Positions 1-8,410 of a stretch of 64,000 nucleotides of DNA are shown piece after piece. The translations under genes and the position numbers were made by a program. The notes beneath the pieces are model-generated. The model did no database searches. It saw only the letters and a program-made list of their open reading frames with translations, and was not told where the DNA came from. Numbering within the stretch: position 1 is the stretch's first letter; each line of letters starts with the position of its first letter. Source of the DNA: a virus; IMG/VR virus record IMGVR_UViG_3300042691_018527, positions 22,012 through 86,011 of that record. One strand, given 5' to 3'.

Positions 1-277
1 TTAACGGAGAAACATAATCATTGTCTTTTATGTTTAAATTTTCAAACAAATAATTCAAAACAACCGATTTTTCGGTATGTTCTTTTACATTTGCCAAAAA
101 TTCTGGACCTCTAACGTGTGATTTACCAAAAGGGTTATATAAACAACCACCACCTAAGTATTTGGAACCGCAATATATACATTTATCTGGTGAATCAAAA
201 TGGACGTGTGTTTTTGTAGAAGAAAACAAACAAGGCTTCCCATAAGAAGTAGAATTACAGTATATACAACGACCCAT
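1..277 (-). CDS. Partial small cysteine-rich (zinc-ribbon-like) protein
   Basis: An open minus-strand frame begins with ATG at 277 and runs off the left edge of the window without a stop, giving 92 residues. The N-terminal half has two CIYC knuckles (about residues 4-7 and 34-37) with further cysteines near residues 16 and 45, a pattern suggesting metal binding. I do not recognise a family. It lies four bases downstream of the GIY-YIG gene on the same strand, so the two are probably co-transcribed. The C-terminus is outside the window, so total length and function are unknown. Confidence 0.7.
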   Translation of the reverse strand, partial: MGRCIYCNSTSYGKPCLFSSTKTHVHFDSPDKCIYCGSKYLGGGCLYNPFGKSHVRGPEFLANVKEHTEKSVVLNYLFENLNIKDNDYVSPL

Positions 278-280
278 ATT

Positions 281-718
281 TTATATATTTACAATATTTT
301 TAAACTTTACCAATTCATCTTTAGGTGGGGTGCCAATTCTGACATTAATAATTCCATTATAATAATTTTCATCAAGAAGAACGTTTTTATCAATTTGTTC
401 TTTTATCTCATAATAGGCCAATGACCATTTGGAATCACACACTCTCATTATCTTGAATGTAAAATTTTCTTTTCCATATTTTTGAATATCTTCGTTTAAA
501 TCTTTAGATGAACTTGTATAAGATTTCCAATCCGATTCTTTAAAATCAATTCTTTTTCTTTTTTTACCCTTTAAAGGTTTTCTTCTAATTTTTGAAATAC
601 ATTGTTTTTTACCAATATATTTTTTATTTGTTATATTATTCGTTATTTCGTATATAAAACCAAACGTTTCTTCTGTTATTAAAACGTTTTCATTTAAAAT
701 CCAATGTCCAGTTTCCAT
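281..718 (-). CDS. GIY-YIG nuclease, probable homing-type endonuclease
   Basis: This 145-residue protein has the two-strand GIY-YIG signature near its N-terminus: FIY at about residues 21-23 and YIG at about 34-36, separated by the usual short turn. After it comes a lysine-rich segment and then a DWKSYTSSSKDL stretch followed by a helix with a conserved-looking YYEIKEQ, similar in layout to the stand-alone GIY-YIG proteins common in T4-type phages (Seg-like). Such enzymes cut DNA and often spread themselves by homing. The start codon overlaps the stop of the upstream gene (TAATG), so translation is probably coupled. The usual catalytic arginine after YIG is not obvious, so activity is uncertain. 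Confidence 0.75.
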   Translation of the reverse strand: METGHWILNENVLITEETFGFIYEITNNITNKKYIGKKQCISKIRRKPLKGKKRKRIDFKESDWKSYTSSSKDLNEDIQKYGKENFTFKIMRVCDSKWSLAYYEIKEQIDKNVLLDENYYNGIINVRIGTPPKDELVKFKNIVNI

Positions 719-957
719 TACATTGATGGTTTTGGTCTACGAATAACTTTAGGAAAAAATTTCTTTTTCTTTTTCTTTTTGCTTTTTTTATTTGGCAATG
801 CAGTTGCCATTGCACCTTTTATGTTATCAGTATACCCACCAATAGGGTTTATAGACGTTGGGTTTGATATTTCAGCACCAATAGCCGGTGTCCCAAATGC
901 AGTGGCACTACTATTTTCCAAAATACTAGATATTAAAGTTTGAAATTTATTAAACAT
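718..957 (-). CDS. Small protein with poly-lysine tail, unknown function
   Basis: This 79-residue protein has no family I recognise. The N-terminus (MFNKFQTLISSILENSS) is a short amphipathic segment resembling those of several other small proteins in the window. The middle is Ala/Gly/Pro rich, and the C-terminus is very basic with seven consecutive lysines followed by FFPKVIRRPKP, suggesting nucleic-acid contact. Its stop overlaps the start of the GIY-YIG gene. It is divergent from uvsY, with 25 bases between the two start codons. Confidence 0.6.
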   Translation of the reverse strand: MFNKFQTLISSILENSSATAFGTPAIGAEISNPTSINPIGGYTDNIKGAMATALPNKKSKKKKKKKFFPKVIRRPKPSM

Positions 958-967
958 ATATTATAAT
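940..967 (+). promoter_or_regulatory. Sigma70-like promoter for the uvsY-uvsW-55-47 operon
   Basis: TTGAAA at 940-945, a 16-base spacer and a perfect TATAAT at 962-967. This would start transcription around 974-975, eight or nine bases before the uvsY ATG at 983. It lies partly inside the start of the divergent gene. No Shine-Dalgarno sequence precedes the ATG. Confidence 0.6.
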
Positions 968-982
968 ATAACATATATACTT

Positions 983-1381
983 ATGGACCTCTTTTATCAA
1001 TACGTGGAAGAAATACAAGAAGATGTTAAGTTTGACCAAATAAACATCTTAGAAAAACAATTGTCTCTTCCTGCAATAAAACACAAATGGGTGTCTCGGT
1101 TAATTACACAAAAAAGAAACAAAAATAATCTTGAACAGAAAAAAATAGATTTAAAGGAAGATGTTTTAAAAACTTTAACTGAAAAAGGAATTCCTACTGG
1201 AATTCCAAAAGCTGCTTTAACTGCAAAAGTAGAATCTTCTGAAACAATTAGAAAAATAAATCAAGATTTAAAAGAAATTGATCTAATAATAGAGTATTTA
1301 GAAAAAGTTGAAAAAATAATGTCTTCATTAACTTATGATATTGGAAATGCCACCAAAATAATGACATTAGAAGTAACATGA
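983..1381 (+). CDS. uvsY: UvsY-like recombination mediator
   Basis: The protein is 132 residues, close to T4 UvsY (137). UvsY loads UvsX recombinase onto gp32-coated single-stranded DNA. The N-terminal block (EEIQEDVKFD, followed by a KHKW motif and a basic KRNKNN segment) matches the general UvsY pattern, followed by predicted helices. Direct similarity is modest, but the assignment is strengthened by the immediately downstream uvsW, the T4 gene order. The stop overlaps the uvsW start by four bases (ATGA). Confidence 0.8.
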   Translation: MDLFYQYVEEIQEDVKFDQINILEKQLSLPAIKHKWVSRLITQKRNKNNLEQKKIDLKEDVLKTLTEKGIPTGIPKAALTAKVESSETIRKINQDLKEIDLIIEYLEKVEKIMSSLTYDIGNATKIMTLEVT

Positions 1382-2802
1382 TTGTTAATTTTAAAAAGAA
1401 TAATAAAAACGGTCAGATATTATCAGATATAGATACTTTAAATTTGATAAGAGAATACTTTTCGGTCCCAAATAAAGCATTTGGTAGAAGAAACAATAGA
1501 TTTTCACAAAGAAGACTCTACGCAATAACACAATCGGGAAAATTTGAGATTGGAATGTTAAAAAATATAATCCAATTTTTGGATTTGAATCAAATAAAAT
1601 ACTCAATAGATGATGATTTGTTAAAGTCAATAAATCCAGTTATTGGTAATATACAAATTAAAACATTTAAAAATCTTATATACAGAGAACATCAACAAAA
1701 ATCAATAGAGTTAGCTCTTAAAAATGGTAGAGGCTTGGTTATTATTCCAACAGCTGGTGGTAAAACACTTATTATGGCTGGAATAATAGAAAGTATTCGC
1801 AAAAGCTTAAATCAACCAGATGCACTAGCAATGGTTTTAGTACCATCCATACAACTTGTAGAACAAACATCAAAAGACTTTGAGGAATATGGTATCGAAA
1901 AAGTAACTAAATGGTCTGGTAACAATAAACTTGATGACTCAGCAACTACCATAATAGCAGGAAATCAATTTTTATTGAGTGATAAAACAGATCTTTCTAT
2001 TTTATCAAATGTTAAAATATTATTAGTTGATGAAGCTCATGTTGTGAGAAAAAACAACGAAATAAACAAAATTTTTAATTTAATTAATACTGATTATATA
2101 TTTGGGTTTACTGGAACTTTACCAAGTACACCATTGGATGAATGGAACATAATAGGCAAAATTGGACCTATTCTATATGAGGAAAAAACAAAAGATTTAA
2201 AAATTAAAAAATATGTTTCTAATTTTAAAATTATTGTTTTAAACATTAATCACAAAAATCCTCCTAGATTTACACCAAATCCATTAAATCCAACTGAGGC
2301 GTATTCAAACGAGATAGATTATTTGATGAACAATCAAAGACGGAATGAAATTATAGCAAAAATAGCACACAAAATTAAAAATAACACAATAATAATGGTC
2401 GATAGAATTGACCATGGTATAAACTTAGAAAATGAACTTAAAAAAATGTGTGGTGATGAAAAACTTATATATTTTATAAGAGGTTCCACCGAAATGGAAG
2501 AAAGAGAACAAATAAGAAAACTTATGGAACAAAAAAGTAACGTTGTTGCAGTTGCTGTCTCAAAAATTTTTAGTACTGGTATTAACATACCAAACCTCCA
2601 TAACATTATTTTTGCATCTGCTGGAAAAGCAAAAATCAAAATAATGCAGTCAATTGGTCGAGCATTAAGATTGCACCCTACAAAGCAAATGGCAGCCATA
2701 ATCGACATAGCAGATAATACAAAATATGGAATAACACATTTAAAAGAAAGAACAGAACTTTACAAAAAAGAAAACTACAATTATGAAAAAAAAGAAATAT
2801 AG
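1378..2802 (+). CDS. uvsW: UvsW-type superfamily 2 DNA helicase
   Basis: This 474-residue protein (T4 UvsW is about 500) is an SF2 helicase. Motif I is PTAGGKT at residues 124-130, motif II is DEAH at 218-221, and a motif VI-like SIGRALRLHP lies near residue 427. The roughly 95-residue N-terminal region before the helicase core corresponds to the UvsW DNA-binding part. UvsW unwinds R-loops and branched DNA and helps the switch from origin-dependent to recombination-dependent replication. Start and stop overlap with uvsY and gp55, indicating one operon. Confidence 0.93.
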   Translation: MIVNFKKNNKNGQILSDIDTLNLIREYFSVPNKAFGRRNNRFSQRRLYAITQSGKFEIGMLKNIIQFLDLNQIKYSIDDDLLKSINPVIGNIQIKTFKNLIYREHQQKSIELALKNGRGLVIIPTAGGKTLIMAGIIESIRKSLNQPDALAMVLVPSIQLVEQTSKDFEEYGIEKVTKWSGNNKLDDSATTIIAGNQFLLSDKTDLSILSNVKILLVDEAHVVRKNNEINKIFNLINTDYIFGFTGTLPSTPLDEWNIIGKIGPILYEEKTKDLKIKKYVSNFKIIVLNINHKNPPRFTPNPLNPTEAYSNEIDYLMNNQRRNEIIAKIAHKIKNNTIIMVDRIDHGINLENELKKMCGDEKLIYFIRGSTEMEEREQIRKLMEQKSNVVAVAVSKIFSTGINIPNLHNIIFASAGKAKIKIMQSIGRALRLHPTKQMAAIIDIADNTKYGITHLKERTELYKKENYNYEKKEI

Positions 2803-3424
2803 CAAAAAAGCATTTAAAGATGATTTAGATGATTTAGAAGAATTATACGATCTTCAAATTGAAGATGAAACAGATGAAACCATAGAAGACGATGGTTTTG
2901 TTTTACCTGATTCGGAAATAGATTCATTTGAAGAAGATTCAGATGAAATATTAGAAGAAGAAGAAGAAGAAGAAAAAGAAATACAAGAACTTCCACCAAA
3001 AGTAAAAAAGAAAGCATTAAAAGAAAAATTTTACGTAGAGCCGAAATTGTTTGACGAGGAAATAATGAAATATTATGATAGTGGTGTTATGACAAACGAA
3101 CTAGCTGAGATGGTTAGTAAAATTTCACATAAACTTAGCTATGCAAGTAATTTCATCAATTATTCTTATAGAGAAGAAATGGTTGGTGACGGAGTCATAC
3201 GAATGATGAAGGCGTTGATTTCAAAAAAATATAACAGAACTAAAGGAACTAACCCGTTCTCTTATTTTACAAGAATAGCATTTAATGCTTTTAGAAATAG
3301 AATTAAAAAAGAAAAACACATACACGAAACTCACGAAAAATACAAAGAAGAGCTAATGTTCATGTCTGGTTGTGTAAGCAATTTAAACAAAAATAAAAAC
3401 GGAAAGAAAAAAAATAATTACTGA
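2783..3424 (+). CDS. 55: Late-transcription sigma factor gp55
   Basis: The C-terminal two thirds match T4 gp55: EEMVGDGVIRMM followed by NPFSYFTRIAFNAFRNRIKK, the sigma-2-like core that contacts RNA polymerase and recognises the late -10 box. At 213 residues it is longer than T4 gp55 (185) because of a very acidic N-terminal extension (residues 12-66, with a run of seven glutamates near 56). The C-terminus ends in a basic Lys/Asn tail and lacks the clamp-binding SLDFLYE peptide of T4 gp55. A similar motif, LEELYD at residues 18-23, sits near the N-terminus instead. It overlaps uvsW by 20 bases and shares one base with gp47. It presumably drives the ATAAATA late promoters listed below. Confidence 0.9.
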   Translation: MKKKKYSKKAFKDDLDDLEELYDLQIEDETDETIEDDGFVLPDSEIDSFEEDSDEILEEEEEEEKEIQELPPKVKKKALKEKFYVEPKLFDEEIMKYYDSGVMTNELAEMVSKISHKLSYASNFINYSYREEMVGDGVIRMMKALISKKYNRTKGTNPFSYFTRIAFNAFRNRIKKEKHIHETHEKYKEELMFMSGCVSNLNKNKNGKKKNNY

Positions 3425-4458
3425 TGAAAATTAAAAGCAAAAAAATTGGATGTTTTTCCGACATACATCTTGGTCTTGGTCAAGATGGTGAAATGTGGCA
3501 TAAAATATCTTTGGATTTTGCTGAATGGGCATCTTCTCTATATAGAGAAAAAGAAATAGATGAAATAATAATACCAGGAGACGTGTTTCACAATAGAAGT
3601 CAAATTTCAGTAGAAACATTGTCGATTGCAAAAAAGTTTTTTGATTATTTTAAAGATTTTAAAATACTAATTTCAGCTGGTAATCATGATTGTTTTTTAA
3701 AAAACACAAGCGTTATAAATTCGATATCATTGTTAGATGGTTGGAACAATATAACAGTTGTTGATAAAGATCCACTTGTCATAGAAGCTAATAATAAAAA
3801 AGTATCATTGATACCTTGGGGCGTTGAGATAGACCAAATGCCAAAAGTTGATATTATGTTTGGTCATTTTGAAATTAATTCTTTCCATATGAATTCTTAC
3901 AAAATATGTGAGCATGGAATGTCATATTCAAATCTTTTAAAAAAAGCTAAGACGGTTATATCTGGACATTTTCATAAAAAAGACCATAAAACATATCAAA
4001 CTGGACAGATTGTGTATTTAGGAAGTCCATATCAACACAATTTTGGTGATATGCTAGATGATAGAGGGATTTATATATTTGATATAGAAAATGAATCATT
4101 TGAGTTTATAGAAAATACAATATCACCCAAACATTATAAAATATATACTAGCAAATACGATGAAAGTGATGAAAAAACAAACCAAATAATAAAAAATAAT
4201 ATAATCAGTTTGGTTGTTGATAAAAAAATAGAACAAGATGAATTTATTAAACTAACATCAAAAATATCAAAACACGTCCCCCTTAACATTAGATCTGAAT
4301 ATGAAGAAAGACAAGAAAATCAAGAGGAAGATGTAGAAAAAGAGTATGATTCCGGTAATTTATTAAAAGATATAGACGATTATATTCAGAATTTAGATAT
4401 TCAACATAAAAAAGAAGTTGCGGACTATATCAAACAACTATATACTTTATTAACATGA
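3424..4458 (+). CDS. 47: Recombination endonuclease subunit gp47 (Mre11/SbcD-like)
   Basis: This 344-residue calcineurin-type phosphoesterase shows the Mre11 metal motifs in order: DIHLG (residues 13-17), GDVFHN near residue 53, GNHD near 82, GHFE near 149 and SGHFHKKD near 179. With gp46 it forms the Mre11-Rad50-like nuclease that processes DNA ends for recombination. In T4, genes 47 and 46 are near neighbours; here they are separated by the 15.6-kb glycosylation island. The start shares one base with gp55, and the stop overlaps the next ATG (ATGA). Confidence 0.95.
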   Translation: MKIKSKKIGCFSDIHLGLGQDGEMWHKISLDFAEWASSLYREKEIDEIIIPGDVFHNRSQISVETLSIAKKFFDYFKDFKILISAGNHDCFLKNTSVINSISLLDGWNNITVVDKDPLVIEANNKKVSLIPWGVEIDQMPKVDIMFGHFEINSFHMNSYKICEHGMSYSNLLKKAKTVISGHFHKKDHKTYQTGQIVYLGSPYQHNFGDMLDDRGIYIFDIENESFEFIENTISPKHYKIYTSKYDESDEKTNQIIKNNIISLVVDKKIEQDEFIKLTSKISKHVPLNIRSEYEERQENQEEDVEKEYDSGNLLKDIDDYIQNLDIQHKKEVADYIKQLYTLLT

Positions 4459-5210
4459 CAACACAAGACATTGGAATAGCCATATTAGACGTTTATACCG
4501 AGGCAGATTTATTAAATTGTTATAATAGCGTATCTGGACTTGAAAACGTTTTAATAGTTTCTAATACAAAAAATAATTTACCTGATTGTAATTCAAGAAG
4601 ATATGATAACCAAGTTCCTTTTGCAACACTTAGGAATCATGCATTGTCTCAGTTTAGATTAATGGGTTTAAAACATTTCTTTTTGATAAATTCAAACCAA
4701 ATTATTAAAAATAAAAATGTGTTTTCGGATATTATAAAAACAGCAGAGATATTTGGAACGTGGTGCATAACGGGACCATCTGAAAAATTATTGAGTATTG
4801 AAGACGATAAAACAAATACATCTTTAACTATATCTGAAAAATTAAATAGCGATTTTATTTACATATTCAATGGTATAGTTTCCAATGTTGGTTATTTCGA
4901 TGAAAGATTTTTTAACACAAAAGACTTGGATGTACTTGATTATATTTTAAGAATGAGAGAAAAAGGAGTTTATCCTGTAAAAAACTATCATCCAGTTTAC
5001 ACAGAAAACATAGATTCTTCTAATAGTTTGATTCAAAAAATAAACCATAAAGAAATGAATGATGCTGATCAAAGTGTTAATTTATCTTATGCATATTTTT
5101 TACACAAATATCAATATATGCCATCGCAAAATGACCCAGCGTCAGTATCAAAAGATGAACTTTTAAAAAATTTAGAGGAAATTCAACAAAAATACGCTAA
5201 AAATGAATAA
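4455..5210 (+). CDS. GT2-like glycosyltransferase fold with degenerate metal-binding motif
   Basis: This is the first gene of the cargo island (251 residues). It aligns with the two GT-A domains of the next gene: RNHALSQF (the nucleotide-sugar region) and FFLINSNQIIKNKNVF occupy the places of the neighbours' FLMEDDIIIKDEKVF. The acidic EDD triad, equivalent to the DxD metal site, is replaced here by NSN. The family is therefore clear, but catalytic activity is doubtful; it may be a regulatory or carrier subunit, or a decaying paralogue. It overlaps gp47 by four bases and the next gene by eight. Confidence 0.7.
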   Translation: MTTQDIGIAILDVYTEADLLNCYNSVSGLENVLIVSNTKNNLPDCNSRRYDNQVPFATLRNHALSQFRLMGLKHFFLINSNQIIKNKNVFSDIIKTAEIFGTWCITGPSEKLLSIEDDKTNTSLTISEKLNSDFIYIFNGIVSNVGYFDERFFNTKDLDVLDYILRMREKGVYPVKNYHPVYTENIDSSNSLIQKINHKEMNDADQSVNLSYAYFLHKYQYMPSQNDPASVSKDELLKNLEEIQQKYAKNE

Positions 5211-6987
5211 CAAAATAGGTCTTGGTTTAATTACATGTGACAGAATTGACTTTTTTACAAAAAGTTTAAATTCTGTTTTAGCATGTTCAAAGAACATTTC
5301 AAATTTTGAATTAGTTGTAATAAATGATGGAAATGAAAAGATAAAAAGATCCGAAAATATTAAAATAATTCAAACTAATGGAAAAACTGGTGTAGGTAAA
5401 GCTAAAAACTTAGCATTAAAATATCTCATGAAAAAAGAGTGTGAGCATATTTTTTTAATGGAAGATGATATCATTATTAAAGATGAAAAAGTTTTTGATT
5501 TATACATAAACACTTCAAAAATAACTGGCATCAAACATTTAAATTATGGGTTACATGGAAATCACAATAGAGATCCACTTGGATCTCCAGTTGTAAGAAA
5601 GACAGTAACATACAAAGACAATGTTACAAAGATAAATCTATACCCAAACATATTAGGTGCATTTAGTTATTATCATATTGATTGTTTAAACAAGATTGGT
5701 TTGATGGATGAGCAATATTATAATGCAATGGAACACGTCGATCACACATATGTTGCGTTTAAAGCAGGGTTTCACCCACCATTTAGATGGTTTGCTGATG
5801 TATTTGGTTCTGAAAATTATCTAGAAGACATTGTACCAGACCATAAACAGAGTAAAATTCGTAGCGAAGAAAATTTCCAAGAAACTTTTAAAAAGGGATT
5901 AGATATTTTTATAAAAAAACATAATTTTAGTGTAATTGGAAATTACGGACCACCCGAATATCTGTATTCAGAAGAAGAGTGTCTTAAAGACTTAAAAAAA
6001 ATATGGAAGACGCACAATTCAGAAAAAAATAAAGGATATATTCAGACAATTTTAGATAGTTTCTGGACTCCAAAAGCAGATGACATAAAAAAAAATGAGA
6101 TTTTGAATAACACAGTTGAAAATATACAAGAAAAAGAACCAGAACCATTACCTGATCCTGAACCTGAAAAAAAAGAAGTAAAGATGATTAAAAAACAAAA
6201 AGTAAAACAAGGGAAGTATGGGAAAATAGGAATAGGAGTAACAACTTATAATTCTGAAGAATATTTCAAAACATTGTTTAATAGTTTATATGATTGTGAA
6301 TACCAAGAACTTGTAGTTGTTAATGGTGGAGATGAATATAAAGAAAAATATGATTGTGATTGGATACAACACAACTCTAACAACTACCCATCTGTGTGCA
6401 GAAACGACGCAGTAAATTTTTTATTAAATAGAGGATGTGATCATATCTTCTTAATAGAAGATGATATGATTATTAAAGATAAAAACATATTTCAAGAATA
6501 TATCAAAGCATCTATTAATAGCGGATTAAAATATTTTTCTTTTACTAGTATGTCATGGGAATCTGGCAAACCATTCGAAAGAACACCTAGACTGACAGTT
6601 AATTATAAAAACGGCGTAAGTGTTTCTTTTTATAGAAATATGTGCAATGAGTTTACGTATCACCATAAATCATGTTTTGAAAAAACTGGACTATATGATA
6701 CTCAATTTAGAGATCCATTTGACATAGATATGGCATATAGAGAATCTCAAACCGATTATGCTGCACCATTTTGGTGGTTTGCTGACATAACTAATGCTGA
6801 TCAATACATTCAAAACAACGAAAACGCAAAAAGCAGATTACAGTCAGATAGACCAGATGGATCAAGAGAAGAAAGAATAAAAGAACAATGGCAGTTGTTT
6901 TATAAAAAACATGGAAAACTAGTACAAGAAATACCAGATACTAACAAAGAAGATGTTGTTAAATTTTTGAAAAAAACGATGAAATGA
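5203..6987 (+). CDS. Tandem two-domain GT2-type glycosyltransferase
   Basis: The protein is 594 residues with two homologous GT-A domains. Domain 1 (about 1-270) has a GLGLITCDR start and EDD at residues 87-89; domain 2 (about 335-590) has GIGVTTYNS and EDD near 419-421. Both acidic triads are followed by the same I-I-K-D pattern. A charged linker rich in Glu, Pro and Lys (about 300-335) joins them. Family 2 enzymes transfer sugars from nucleotide donors in the cytoplasm; two active sites could add two sugars in succession or elongate a chain. Each domain also contains RWFADV or WWFADI near its end, supporting internal duplication. Acceptor unknown. Confidence 0.85.
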   Translation: MNNKIGLGLITCDRIDFFTKSLNSVLACSKNISNFELVVINDGNEKIKRSENIKIIQTNGKTGVGKAKNLALKYLMKKECEHIFLMEDDIIIKDEKVFDLYINTSKITGIKHLNYGLHGNHNRDPLGSPVVRKTVTYKDNVTKINLYPNILGAFSYYHIDCLNKIGLMDEQYYNAMEHVDHTYVAFKAGFHPPFRWFADVFGSENYLEDIVPDHKQSKIRSEENFQETFKKGLDIFIKKHNFSVIGNYGPPEYLYSEEECLKDLKKIWKTHNSEKNKGYIQTILDSFWTPKADDIKKNEILNNTVENIQEKEPEPLPDPEPEKKEVKMIKKQKVKQGKYGKIGIGVTTYNSEEYFKTLFNSLYDCEYQELVVVNGGDEYKEKYDCDWIQHNSNNYPSVCRNDAVNFLLNRGCDHIFLIEDDMIIKDKNIFQEYIKASINSGLKYFSFTSMSWESGKPFERTPRLTVNYKNGVSVSFYRNMCNEFTYHHKSCFEKTGLYDTQFRDPFDIDMAYRESQTDYAAPFWWFADITNADQYIQNNENAKSRLQSDRPDGSREERIKEQWQLFYKKHGKLVQEIPDTNKEDVVKFLKKTMK

Positions 6988-7757
6988 AAATTTCAATAGG
7001 AATTAATATACATGGCGCATATAAAAGACAAGATCAATGTATTTTTGTTTTAAAAAAACTAAAACAAAAATATCCAAACATAACGTTATATAACATCACA
7101 TTTAGTGATGAATTTAATTTTGAGAAAGAGTTCATACATTTACCATTTTTAAATAAAACAGCATCAGACGTTATAACCGATTCAAATTCCAAAAAACCAA
7201 TAGCAAATCAATTTTTTGATATTTTATCACGAACAGACTGTGATTATTTTTTATTTTTAAACAGTGACATTCTTTTAACTGAAAAGGCGCTTAAATTAAT
7301 AACAAATGATTATGATACATATTGTTTTTCAAGAACCGACGTTGTATCAACTGACAAATTATCAGAAATCGTTCCTTGGCGAATAGAAATAGCTGGGTTT
7401 GATGCATGGGCAGTTAAAAAAGAATGGTGGTTAAACAATTCAGATCATTTTAGTGATGAATACGTGTACGCAGAACACCTTTGGGATGTTTTTTTCACAT
7501 TAACAATGTTTAATAACAGTAAATGCATGTTGGGTAATAAAGAAAATTACATAATACATGAAAAGCATGAATTAAATTGGAATGAAACTTCACCAGAAGC
7601 AACACATAATAGCAATTTATGGACCAAATCTCCATACGGAGAAAGGTGGAGAAAGTTTATATACGAAAATTTAATAAAAAGACAACCCATGGGTCAATTT
7701 TTAACCCCATTAGACAACGAGACTGAATTAGAACAAACATTTTTAACGGTGAAATGA
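6984..7757 (+). CDS. GT-A fold glycosyltransferase
   Basis: This 257-residue protein starts with a SIGINIHGAYKR strand and has DYFLFLNSDILLTEKAL near residues 85-100, where NSD occupies the DxD position. A later block has AWAVKKEWW and EHLWD. This order resembles GT2-like glycosyltransferases, but the match is weaker than for the neighbouring genes. Four-base ATGA overlaps on both sides place it inside the island operon. The sugar and acceptor cannot be told from the sequence. Confidence 0.65.
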   Translation: MKISIGINIHGAYKRQDQCIFVLKKLKQKYPNITLYNITFSDEFNFEKEFIHLPFLNKTASDVITDSNSKKPIANQFFDILSRTDCDYFLFLNSDILLTEKALKLITNDYDTYCFSRTDVVSTDKLSEIVPWRIEIAGFDAWAVKKEWWLNNSDHFSDEYVYAEHLWDVFFTLTMFNNSKCMLGNKENYIIHEKHELNWNETSPEATHNSNLWTKSPYGERWRKFIYENLIKRQPMGQFLTPLDNETELEQTFLTVK

Positions 7758-8410
7758 AAATTAGCGGTTTTTATGAAAAAATATATGTCGTTCATTGGAA
7801 ACCTTTAAAAGACAGAAAAGAATATTTAGAAAAAATTTTTAAAGATCTTGGTTTAAACAAGATGGTTGTTTGGGTTGACCAGTATGAATCAGAAAAAGAC
7901 GTTAAAGATATTAAAAATCCATTTAATTTAAATTTAAAATTATTAATGGTTAATATGTCTCATCTTTTTTGTTATAAAGACCAATTAAAAAACGGATATA
8001 AAAATATTTTAATACTCGAAGATGATATTGACTTTGAACATTTAAACGTGATCGCTTATTTAAATCAAGCAGCAGAAGAGTTTCAACAATTAGATGGTGA
8101 TATTGCTTTTCTTAGTACTTGTTGTGGATTGAATGTAAAAAACATAAAACCACCACAGCTATTATATTACAATCCTAATTATATAACAAGATGTTGTGGT
8201 GCATATATTGTTAATAAAAGATGTGTTGAAAAATTAATAGAATGTGTTATAAATTGTCATGCGATAGATAGAATGTTAAACGCTCTTATACCATTAATAA
8301 ATGTTCGTTGTTTGTGGAGTGGACATCCAATAAAACAAGGTTCAGAAACTGGGAAATATACCAGTGCATTATTGGATATAAGAGACAGTGACGGTAATTA
8401 TACGCTATGA
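7754..8410 (+). CDS. Family 25 glycosyltransferase (LPS-type)
   Basis: The 218-residue protein fits family GT25: an N-terminal IYVVHWKPLKDRKEYLE strand-turn, the ILILEDDIDFE acceptor/metal motif near residues 88-98, and a C-terminal GSETGKYTSALLD block. GT25 members commonly transfer hexoses in LPS core or O-chain synthesis, or glycosylate proteins. Another GT25 gene lies at 12503-13213. The gene is joined by ATGA overlaps to both neighbours. Confidence 0.85.
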   Translation: MKISGFYEKIYVVHWKPLKDRKEYLEKIFKDLGLNKMVVWVDQYESEKDVKDIKNPFNLNLKLLMVNMSHLFCYKDQLKNGYKNILILEDDIDFEHLNVIAYLNQAAEEFQQLDGDIAFLSTCCGLNVKNIKPPQLLYYNPNYITRCCGAYIVNKRCVEKLIECVINCHAIDRMLNALIPLINVRCLWSGHPIKQGSETGKYTSALLDIRDSDGNYTL

